From UBA7683 sp964643895 (GTDB taxonomy: Bacteria > Patescibacteriota > Saccharimonadia > Saccharimonadales > UBA7683), in the NCBI GenBank assembly GCA_964643895.1, contig CAZXUE010000001.1:46709-110708 (forward strand): a stretch of DNA of 64,000 nt, written 5' to 3'. Below the pieces are notes generated by a model. The model did not search any database. It saw nothing but the letters and a program-made list of their open reading frames with translations, and was not told the DNA's origin. Made by a program: the position numbers and the translations under genes. The first letter of the stretch is position 1; every line of letters starts with the position of its first letter. Positions 8,581 through 15,462 of the stretch are shown here, piece by piece.

Positions 8581-8899
8581 TTACTGTAAACGCTACACCC
8601 GTGAGCTCAATCGCGGCCAGCTCATATGCACCGCTCCAACTATTTTCCTGAACCCATACTTCAGCCGCAAAAACCATCTGCCGCAGTTTTTTTGGGGTGA
8701 TGTAATCCAAGCCCATACCTTGCTTGGCAGTTTGACGATATTTAACCTCAACAAAATAGATAACATTGGCCTTTTCGGCAATAATATCAATCTCACATAC
8801 ACGCGTCCGCCAATTAAGATTGCGAATAACAAAACCAAGTGTCTTCAAAAACTCAGCCGCCCTTTGCTCCGCCTCATGCCCCTGGGAATAGTTAGTCAT
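8555..8899 (-). CDS. YraN family endonuclease-like protein (UPF0102)
   Basis: A 114-residue YraN-like protein with a Holliday-resolvase-type fold and unknown cellular role. It shows the family order GHEAEQRAAEFLKTLGF, N-W-R-x5-EIDIIA and VYFVEVKYR-like (VIYFVEVKYR), giving the restriction-endonuclease-like E/D...EVK core. The open frame extends 42 codons upstream, but the ATG at 8899 forms an ATGA overlap with the stop of the preceding membrane gene, and the family begins here. In many bacteria yraN lies next to rnhB, and here only one gene separates them. Confidence 0.85.
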   Translation of the reverse strand: MTNYSQGHEAEQRAAEFLKTLGFVIRNLNWRTRVCEIDIIAEKANVIYFVEVKYRQTAKQGMGLDYITPKKLRQMVFAAEVWVQENSWSGAYELAAIELTGVAFTVTNFLPSIG

Positions 8900-9462
8900 C
8901 GTACTATTAATACCGTATGTGCAATGAGGCCTACGCTTGAAAGCAGAATGAAAAAACTCATTTGCATGGCTAAAAAATACTTTTTGAATGTGTTCGTCGC
9001 TGCACCCAGTAGTAATAGTAGACATATCGCGAGTATTAAACCATAAATAAAAGGTGGCACACTTGCAATTTGACTAATTTGAGCCGAGTAAAATAGATAG
9101 CTCAATGCCATAATCCATGCTGCAATACTATGGGTATTCAGTCTATTCTCTAAACGGGCGGACTTCTTATTTAAACCAAGAACCTGTACGCAATCAAAGA
9201 CCGCGGCCGTTAATAGCAGGGTTGCAGCAATACTATAACCGTGAGCCGAAAGCTGGGCCGCGAGAGGTGAAAATAACAAAACCGGTAGTGAGTGTACTAC
9301 CCTATGTATTAAGAGTAGTCTTTTACTTTCAACAGCATGCTCACTTATAGTTAATGGCCTACCCGATCCACTTCTTAGAGCCACCAAGGCGATATGCCAA
9401 CCATTACAGACAATAACCCACGCCGACGCAATCATTAAAGATACGTTCATGTTATATATCAT
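8896..9462 (-). CDS. Multi-pass membrane protein, unknown function
   Basis: A 188-residue hydrophobic protein with about five or six predicted membrane helices and few charged residues outside the loop near residues 30-50 and the segment NKKSARLENRLNTHS. I do not recognise the family. Its ATG overlaps the rnhB stop (ATGA) and its own stop overlaps the yraN start (ATGA), so it is translationally coupled on both sides. An alternative start is the ATG four codons later (9450). Confidence 0.7.
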   Translation of the reverse strand: MIYNMNVSLMIASAWVIVCNGWHIALVALRSGSGRPLTISEHAVESKRLLLIHRVVHSLPVLLFSPLAAQLSAHGYSIAATLLLTAAVFDCVQVLGLNKKSARLENRLNTHSIAAWIMALSYLFYSAQISQIASVPPFIYGLILAICLLLLLGAATNTFKKYFLAMQMSFFILLSSVGLIAHTVLIVR

Positions 9463-10031
9463 ACCCGATTCTGACGGATAATAGCTTCGATTGGCTTATA
9501 ATTAATGCGGTGAATTGGCAGCACGCCGTATGTTTCTAGGGCCTCAATATGAGCTTTTGTGCCATAACCAACGTGTTTTTCAAAGCCATATTCCGGGTAT
9601 TTCATTCCTATTTTAGCCATGTATTCATCGCGGGCTACTTTCGCAACCACCGATGCAGCCGAGACAGCCTGAATACTCCCATCAGCTTTGATAATCGCTT
9701 CTGTGTTAGGAACGTGAGCTAAGTAGTTAATTGAGCCATCAATAATTATCTGGTTATTATTTAGATTAATTGCGTCAACTGCTCGCTGCATAGCTAATCG
9801 AACAGACTCCGTAAGACCAAGTGCATTGATCTCCCGTGGCCACACCCAGCCCAATCCAATACTATTTGTGGAGTTTTTAATGATATCAACCAGCGCGCGG
9901 CGCTTTTTGGCGCTTAGCAGCTTAGAATCCGTAAGACCATCAACAATCAAATCTGCCTCAAATCCCACCGCTGCAGCAACCAAAGGCCCCGCCCAACAAC
10001 CACGACCTACTTCATCAATCCCAATAACCAT
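9459..10031 (-). CDS. rnhB: Ribonuclease HII
   Basis: A 190-residue RNase HII that removes ribonucleotides and RNA primers from DNA-RNA hybrids. The N-terminus VIGIDEVGRGCWAGPLVAAAV carries the first two catalytic acids (D6, E7) and the GRG motif that recognises the DNA-RNA junction. The motif DGS and the segment SAASVVAKVARDEYM supply the other acidic residues. The length is normal. A TACACT -10 hexamer at 10038-10043 ends 6 nt before the ATG, so the gene has its own leaderless promoter even though it follows rplS, whose terminator lies just upstream. Confidence 0.96.
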   Translation of the reverse strand: MVIGIDEVGRGCWAGPLVAAAVGFEADLIVDGLTDSKLLSAKKRRALVDIIKNSTNSIGLGWVWPREINALGLTESVRLAMQRAVDAINLNNNQIIIDGSINYLAHVPNTEAIIKADGSIQAVSAASVVAKVARDEYMAKIGMKYPEYGFEKHVGYGTKAHIEALETYGVLPIHRINYKPIEAIIRQNRV

Positions 10032-10045
10032 ACTGACAGTGTATC

Positions 10046-10071
10046 AAAAACACCACTATTGTAGTGGTGTT
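10046..10071 (-). terminator. Terminator downstream of rplS
   Basis: On the minus strand AACACCACTA and TAGTGGTGTT form a perfect 10-bp stem with a 3-nt loop (stem 10049-10071), followed by a short run of T. It ends the rplS transcript just before the rnhB promoter. Confidence 0.8.
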
Positions 10072-10090
10072 CAAGATCTACTCTTTTCAT

Positions 10091-10612
10091 CTACTCAGCC
10101 TTGGCTCGATCACCAAGTTTTTCAGCGATTTCGGCTTCTTTCTTTGCTTCTTCTTCAGCTTTCTTAGCAGCCTCTGCTTCATGCTCTTGCTTTTGCTCTT
10201 CATGAATACGAGCAAGTTCGGCCTCTGCCTCAGGATCTGTTACATCATTTACAGCTTTTTTATCAAAATCAACCGCTGCGAGACGCGCGCTTTTGCCGCT
10301 ACGACTGCGCATATATGTCAGGTAATTACGGCGCACCTTACTTCTCTTGGTAACTTCTATCTTTTCAACCAGTGGACTGTGGATTAAAAAGCTCTTCTCT
10401 ACGCCAACCCCACTCGCAATACGGCGAACAGTGATAGTGCTAGTCATGCTGTCTTTACGATCTGTTCGAATAACGAGGCCTTCAAAAACCTGAACACGCT
10501 CTTTGCTGCCTTCTTTAATCCGCTGGTGAACACGAACCGTGTCGCCGCTTCGGACATCTACAACTTGCTTTTTCTTAAAGCTATTTTCAATTTTTTCAAT
10601 CAATGCGTACAT
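10091..10612 (-). CDS. rplS: 50S ribosomal protein L19 with long charged C-terminal extension
   Basis: The first 115 or so residues are a typical bacterial L19 (GDTVRVHQRIKEGSKERVQVFEGLVI, RIASGVGVEKSFLIHSP, VRRNYLTYMRSRSGKSARL), a large-subunit protein at the subunit interface. After that the protein runs on to 173 residues with an E/A/K-rich, probably helical tail (AELARIHEEQKQEHEAEAAKKAEEEAK...). Normal L19 is about 115 residues, so the tail is an addition. The gene has a conventional promoter (-35 TTGCGC, 17-bp spacer, TACAAT at 10660-10665) and a leader of about 40 nt, unlike its leaderless neighbours. A terminator follows. Confidence 0.95.
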   Translation of the reverse strand: MYALIEKIENSFKKKQVVDVRSGDTVRVHQRIKEGSKERVQVFEGLVIRTDRKDSMTSTITVRRIASGVGVEKSFLIHSPLVEKIEVTKRSKVRRNYLTYMRSRSGKSARLAAVDFDKKAVNDVTDPEAEAELARIHEEQKQEHEAEAAKKAEEEAKKEAEIAEKLGDRAKAE

Positions 10613-10659
10613 AACCTGACCACTCTACCTTATTATTACTATTTTTGCAATTACAAAGA

Positions 10660-10688
10660 ATTGTATCACATCTGTTAATTTTGCGCAA
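10660..10688 (-). promoter_or_regulatory. rplS promoter
   Basis: Minus-strand -35 TTGCGC (10683-10688), a 17-bp spacer and -10 TACAAT (10660-10665). The ATG is at 10612, giving a leader of roughly 40 nt. Confidence 0.5.
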
Positions 10689-10741
10689 CATAGTCTACAA
10701 CTGTTGAACTATTCTGCGTTTGGGATTTAAACCGCGCCGAG

Positions 10742-10747
10742 TATACT
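10742..10747 (+). promoter_or_regulatory. Malic enzyme -10 box, leaderless
   Basis: TATACT ending 7 nt before the malic enzyme ATG at 10755. There is no clear -35 box and no room for a ribosome binding site. Confidence 0.55.
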
Positions 10748-10754
10748 AGTTGGT

Positions 10755-11888
10755 ATGGATGAAATAAAACGACAGGCTTTAGAGAAACACAAAGAGTTGC
10801 GAGGAAAGATTGAGGTTACACTGAAAGATCAGCTTGATGAACCAGAGAAGCTGAAACTTTATTATACTCCCGGGGTAGGCACGGTCAGCTCATATGTAGC
10901 TGAGCATCCCGAAGAAGCAAGAGACTATACGTGGTTAAATAATTCGGTAGCCGTTGTATCAGACGGTTCGGCAGTTTTAGGGCTGGGGAACATCGGCCCG
11001 CTTGGCGCGCTCCCTGTTATGGAGGGTAAAGCGATGTTGTTTAAACAGTTTGCCAATATCGATGCTGTGCCGATTGTTTTAGATGTACATACTGCTGATG
11101 AGATTGTTGCTGCAGTAAAGGCGATTGCACCGAGTTTTGGAGCAATCAATCTTGAGGATGTTGCCGCACCGATTTGCTTTGAGGTAGAAGAACGTTTGAA
11201 GCAAGAACTGGACATCCCAATAATGCATGATGATCAACATGGCACCGCTGTGGTCGTGCTTGCGGGGTTGATTAATGCGATGAAGGTGGTTAGTAAATCT
11301 CTCTCAGAATGCAAAATTGTGCTGGTAGGTGCCGGTGCGGCCGGCGTAGCAATTGCCAAGTTGGTTTATAAATATGCTCATCCTCAGATTATTGCGGTAG
11401 ATAGGAGGGGTATAATTGAACCATCACGCGACAACCTGAACACTGAAAAACAACTGATTCTACAGTTTGCACAAAATGTTCAGCCTGGCTTACTAGCTGA
11501 TGCCGTAAAAGATGCTGATATCTTCATCGGCGTCTCTCAACCGGGATTACTTACCGCCGATATGGTCAAGACCATGGCAAAAGATCCGGTGATTTTTGCC
11601 CTTGCTAATCCTGTGCCAGAAATCTACCCTGATGAAGCAAAATCAGCAGGCGCAGCAGTTGTAGCAACTGGCCGCAGCGACTTTCCCAACCAAGTGAACA
11701 ATGCCCTGGCGTTTCCGGGAATTTTCCGCGGCGCCCTAGATAACCAGGTAACTAAAATTACAGATGAGCACAAAATAGCTGCTGCAGAAACTATCGCCAG
11801 CTTTATACAGAATCCAACTTCCGATGAAATCATCCCTTCAATTTTTGCCGAAGGTCTGACGGAGAAAATTTCTTCGGTAGTTATCTAG
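10755..11888 (+). CDS. NAD(P)-dependent malic enzyme, short bacterial form
   Basis: A 377-residue oxaloacetate-decarboxylating malate dehydrogenase (malate to pyruvate and CO2). Family motifs are in order: YYTPGVG with the catalytic Tyr, SDGSAVLGLGNIGPLGALPVMEGKAMLFK with the catalytic Lys, NLEDVAAPICFEVEERL for metal binding, HDDQHGTAVVVLAGL, and the dinucleotide-binding GAGAAGVAIAK. The C-terminal GRSDFPNQVNNALAFPGIFRGAL is also typical. The length matches the small form lacking the phosphotransacetylase-like domain. Which cofactor it uses cannot be read with confidence. It is a single gene on a leaderless promoter, and the stop lies 1 nt from the stop of the convergent gene. It probably feeds pyruvate or NAD(P)H metabolism. 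Confidence 0.93.
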   Translation: MDEIKRQALEKHKELRGKIEVTLKDQLDEPEKLKLYYTPGVGTVSSYVAEHPEEARDYTWLNNSVAVVSDGSAVLGLGNIGPLGALPVMEGKAMLFKQFANIDAVPIVLDVHTADEIVAAVKAIAPSFGAINLEDVAAPICFEVEERLKQELDIPIMHDDQHGTAVVVLAGLINAMKVVSKSLSECKIVLVGAGAAGVAIAKLVYKYAHPQIIAVDRRGIIEPSRDNLNTEKQLILQFAQNVQPGLLADAVKDADIFIGVSQPGLLTADMVKTMAKDPVIFALANPVPEIYPDEAKSAGAAVVATGRSDFPNQVNNALAFPGIFRGALDNQVTKITDEHKIAAAETIASFIQNPTSDEIIPSIFAEGLTEKISSVVI

Positions 11889-11889
11889 A

Positions 11890-12273
11890 TCAGGCTGCCG
11901 CCAATTTGAGTCGCGGTACTTGTGGCGCCCCTTGGGCTTTCAGTAAGCTTGCGCCCTCATAAGGGTCCGGTGAATCGGTAAAATCGAACACTTCGCACGG
12001 TTGGCGAACTGCACCAGCGACTAATGTACCCACCTCCTTTAATTGTGCATCTGCTAGCGGTGGGCGCAGTATGGCTTGTTGATAACCAATTCGAAGGCCA
12101 TCCGCATCTGTAATCGGTTGAGGTAATTCAGGATCAACAAGCTCAACCACCACATGATTCGCCTTAAGAAACTGCTGAACAGCCAAACCACCGAAAGCTG
12201 CTTCTGTACCGGTAGCCATCGCTACAAATGTTGCTGTTTCAGTGCTAAAAAATCTACAATACGCTTTTGCCAT
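11890..12273 (-). CDS. Hypothetical protein, 127 residues
   Basis: A small soluble protein with no membrane segment and no motif that I recognise. It has three cysteines or fewer and an A/P-rich C-terminus. AGGAG lies 7 nt before the ATG, and a TATAGT -10 hexamer is on the minus strand at 12301-12306, so this gene has a normal leader with a ribosome binding site. It stands between malic enzyme (convergent) and the regulator pseudogene (divergent). Function unknown. Confidence 0.6.
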   Translation of the reverse strand: MAKAYCRFFSTETATFVAMATGTEAAFGGLAVQQFLKANHVVVELVDPELPQPITDADGLRIGYQQAILRPPLADAQLKEVGTLVAGAVRQPCEVFDFTDSPDPYEGASLLKAQGAPQVPRLKLAAA

Positions 12274-12400
12274 GTTGGCTCCTTTTTGTAATCAGCCTCT
12301 ACTATACTCAAGCATGGGTGCTATCCTATGGAATATGGCAACAAATTTTTGGCACTTACTTTCTTTACAGTTATTGAAATGGTTATGATACTAAGACACT

Positions 12401-13152
12401 ATGAAGCAATTTAAGCTTGAACTTATTGGACTTGACGGACGCGACTTTAGGGTATATACAGCGCTAATACAGCTTGGTCCATCGTCTATACGGGCGATCG
12501 CTCAGATTTCGGGTATTAATCGCGGCTCAACTTACGAATCTCTCAAGAACTGGTGCGACTGGGTATGGTGAGCTACCAGCAACATACAGAAAAAACAAAA
12601 CGATACGTTGCTGAGCCACCCCAAAAACTTAAGAGTATTATTGCTGAAAAAGAACTTGAGCTTAAAAATTTGCAAGTTAGTATAGATCCGTATCTTAAGC
12701 AGTTAGAGAAAGTGGAGGCCGAAACACCCAGTCTACACTCAAGAATTTACGAAGAAGACGAAGGTGTGGCGGCTATCTTACGAGATGTACTCGCTACAAC
12801 TGAGAGGCTCAACAAGAAAGAGTACCGTGCAATTTCTTCAGCCCAAATGCGTAGCTATATGTATAAACGCTTCCCGAGCTTGACTAAACAGCGACTGGCT
12901 AAAAAGATCTTTGTGAAAGTGCTCGCCACCGGTGAGGGTGGTAAAATTACAGACCTTTCTGAACGACGATGGCTCAACCTGCCAAACAAGCCTTTAAAAC
13001 AGCCCATGTCTTAGATCATTATTTATGGCACACAATTAGCTATTATTAGTATCACTCGACTCAACATCCCTCACGGTATCGTTATTGACGACCCAGCAAT
13101 CGCACGAATACATGCTTTTCTTTTTGATGAGCTGTGGGATCGATCTAAATAA
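12401..13152 (+). pseudogene. TrmB-type winged-helix regulator, inactivated by a frameshift and a nonsense codon
   Basis: The first 50 codons from the ATG at 12401 encode a TrmB-like winged helix (LGLDGRDFRVYTALIQLG-type start, then IRAIAQISGINRGSTYESLKN). At about 12550 the frame breaks. Restoring one C gives KNLVRLGMVSYQQ, and the rest continues in the frame of 12553-13014. That frame meets a TAG at 13012-13014, but runs on for another 45 codons (IIIYGTQLAIISITRLNIPHG...DELWDRSK) to a TAA at 13150-13152, which is the expected C-terminal domain. Reconstructed, the protein is about 250 residues, a normal size for the family. Two independent lesions make this a decaying gene. A GATACT -10 hexamer lies 8 nt before the ATG. 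The end overlaps pilB by 8 nt. Confidence 0.85.
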
Positions 13153-14761
13153 CTCTGTTGATTTCTTCTATAGTGGTCTCGCCGGCTAGGGCTTTGAGAA
13201 GGCCAGCTTGGTACATAGTGATCATGCCTTGTTCCATGGCTTTAGCTTGGATCATATCGGAGGTTGGGATGTGGTATGGATCGCGGAGCATGGCTTGGAT
13301 CTCGGGCGTAACGACGAAATCTTCGATGATGCTAATACGACCTTTGTAACCAAAAGGATTTTCCTCAGACTTACCAGGTTTGTAGAGGGTGATTTTTGTC
13401 AGGTCAGGAGCTTTAATATCTTTTGGAAGGTTTTTCAGATTTTCCCGAATATGGTTTTGAACCGCTTCATCTGGTTGGTAGGCTTGTTTGGTTTTGTCAT
13501 CAAGTCTCCTTACAAGGCGCTGACTGATTATCAGTTTCACTGAAGATATAAGGATTGGGTTTACGCCAATCATGTCTATCATACGTGTAAACGCCTCTGA
13601 GGCATTGCCGGCGTGAAAGGTTGAAAGCACCAGGTGGCCGGTTACAGCAGCCTGTAGCGCTGTGCGAGCCGTATCAACATCACGAATTTCGCCAACCATT
13701 ATTACATCTGGGTCAAGGCGCATCACCGCGCGAAGTTTATTGGCAAAACTATCACCTTGCCGGCTGTAAACTGGAATTTGGCTCATACCATCAAGCCCGT
13801 ATTCAACCGGATCTTCCAGCGTTATGATTTTATTCTTCGGATCGTTCATTTGTTGAAGAATTGAATAGAGCGTAGTGGTTTTACCGGAGCCCGTTGGTCC
13901 GACCATTAGAACCATGCCGTGCGGATGCGAAACAACCTCATCAATTGGCCTTCGTTCTCGTTCGCTGAGGCCAAGGTTATCGAGTCGCAGTAAGGCAGTA
14001 TCCATGTTAAATAAACGCACCACCGCATCTTGACCGTATAATGTCGGTACGGTTTCGATACGCATGTTGAGGATTTTTTCAGTTCCATCCTCTTTTGTAA
14101 TCTTTTGGCTCAAGTGGCCGGTTTGCGCATCTGGTGCCGAGGTAGAAATACCCGCTTTTACCGCAATTGATTGCTGCAGCTGACGATACTTTTGGTGAGA
14201 GATTATTGCAATAAGGTGTAGTGCACCGTCAAGGCGAAAGCGAATGCGCACACCGGTTCGGGCAGTTTCAAGGTGAATATCTGAGGCTTCAAGCTTATCT
14301 GCCTGTGTAATGACATAATCCAGTATGTCGTCGGAAAGCACGCCTTCAAGTGTTTGTGAAACCTGCTGCACGTTATCGCTTGCACCTTCATGACTCACGG
14401 TAATGTCATCGTAGTGCACCTCTTTTGGCGGATCAAAGCGCAGCATGAACTCTTTAAATCCTTCATTGCTGATCATGACAAAATCAATGATTTTATCATT
14501 AAAGCGCTCGCGGAGCTTTGTCAGCATTGGCTGCGGCGTACTGATAGTAATTGCAAATGTGTAACCGCTGCCGCGGTCGTAGAGCGGCACTAACTTGTAG
14601 TCATACATCTCTTGGTTGTTCAACACACCAGTTACAAGCTGCACATCTTGAAGCGTGCGGCTATCAACATAGGCGATCTTTAAAAGACCAGCTCGTTTTT
14701 TAGTGTTGAGCTCTTCATTTTCGCGAAACTTGAGATGATCAGCGGCATCATTAAAGGCCAT
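13145..14761 (-). CDS. pilB: GspE/PilB-type pilus or secretion ATPase
   Basis: A 538-residue hexameric secretion ATPase that powers type IV pilus assembly or a related system. It has an N-terminal MshEN-like region, the nucleotide core GPTGSGKTTTLYSIL (Walker A), ITLEDPVEY (Asp box), MRLDPDVIMVGEIRD (Walker B) and TGHLVLSTFHA (His box). Typical PilB has a four-cysteine zinc motif after QRLVRRL. Here that position reads DDKTKQAYQPDE and lacks the cysteines. No other pilus gene is nearby, so the rest of the system must be elsewhere. A TAGAAT -10 hexamer (14768-14773) ends 6 nt before the ATG and lies inside an inverted repeat. Confidence 0.92.
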   Translation of the reverse strand: MAFNDAADHLKFRENEELNTKKRAGLLKIAYVDSRTLQDVQLVTGVLNNQEMYDYKLVPLYDRGSGYTFAITISTPQPMLTKLRERFNDKIIDFVMISNEGFKEFMLRFDPPKEVHYDDITVSHEGASDNVQQVSQTLEGVLSDDILDYVITQADKLEASDIHLETARTGVRIRFRLDGALHLIAIISHQKYRQLQQSIAVKAGISTSAPDAQTGHLSQKITKEDGTEKILNMRIETVPTLYGQDAVVRLFNMDTALLRLDNLGLSERERRPIDEVVSHPHGMVLMVGPTGSGKTTTLYSILQQMNDPKNKIITLEDPVEYGLDGMSQIPVYSRQGDSFANKLRAVMRLDPDVIMVGEIRDVDTARTALQAAVTGHLVLSTFHAGNASEAFTRMIDMIGVNPILISSVKLIISQRLVRRLDDKTKQAYQPDEAVQNHIRENLKNLPKDIKAPDLTKITLYKPGKSEENPFGYKGRISIIEDFVVTPEIQAMLRDPYHIPTSDMIQAKAMEQGMITMYQAGLLKALAGETTIEEINRVI

Positions 14762-14766
14762 ACAAC

Positions 14767-14804
14767 CATTCTACTGTAAAACATAAACGTTTCACAGTAG
14801 AATG
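14767..14804. promoter_or_regulatory. Inverted repeat over the pilB promoter, putative operator
   Basis: CATTCTACTGT (14767-14777) is repeated exactly as ACAGTAGAATG (14794-14804). With one mismatch the pairing continues through AAAC/GTTT, leaving a 6-nt centre. The left arm covers the pilB -10 box TAGAAT, and no T-run follows, so it fits an operator better than a terminator. Confidence 0.6.
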
Positions 14805-14949
14805 CAAATCCCAAAATACAAATTTCAAATTCTAAATAAACTCTTCACGAGAGCGTTTGAGTTTAACTTTATTTAGATTACTGACAATTTAAAGATTATT
14901 TATAGGTTGGCGTTTGTTATTTAATCTTCTCTGTTGCATTATAGTTTCT

Positions 14950-15462
14950 ATGTATATCACCCTGGTAGCGCATAACATCCGTAGCACACATAACGTTGGC
15001 GCCTTCTTCCGGACTTGTGATGCGCTTGGAGTTCAAAAGATTATTTTTAGCGGCTACACCCCCTATCCTACATTTGAAGGCGACAGCAGAATGCCACATT
15101 TTGCTGATAGAATCACTCGGCAAATTCATAAAACTGCGCTTGGGGCCGAATCTTCTGTAGATTTTGAATACGTTGAAACTCTGGAGGAAGTCATTTCTGA
15201 ATTAAAAAAGCAAAGTGCAGCCCTTGTTGCGCTCGAGCAATTCCCCGATAGCATTTCCCCCGCAAATTGTGTTAAAAAACTGAAACAAGAATACAAAGGC
15301 AAGTCTATCGCTTTAATTATAGGCAATGAAATTCACGGTGTTGCTGATGAGATATTGCAACAAGTCGACCTTATTATGGAGATACCGATGCATGGCATGA
15401 AAGAATCTCTCAATGTTTCTGTCGCCACAGGTATTGCACTCTATGCACTTACTACGGCTTAA
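14950..15462 (+). CDS. SpoU/TrmH-family RNA 2'-O-methyltransferase
   Basis: A SPOUT-fold RNA ribose methylase of about 170 residues. It begins MYITLVAHNIRSTHNVGAFFRTCDALGVQKI (motif 1 with the conserved N and R), and has IALIIGNEIHGVADEIL (motif 2) and IPMHGMKESLNVSVATGIALYAL (motif 3) forming the knotted SAM site. The frame opens 12 codons earlier, but those residues (LFNLLCCIIV) are foreign to the family, so the ATG at 14950 is chosen. Whether the target is tRNA or rRNA cannot be told. The 3' end overlaps dnaE (convergent) by 11 nt. Confidence 0.9.
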   Translation: MYITLVAHNIRSTHNVGAFFRTCDALGVQKIIFSGYTPYPTFEGDSRMPHFADRITRQIHKTALGAESSVDFEYVETLEEVISELKKQSAALVALEQFPDSISPANCVKKLKQEYKGKSIALIIGNEIHGVADEILQQVDLIMEIPMHGMKESLNVSVATGIALYALTTA

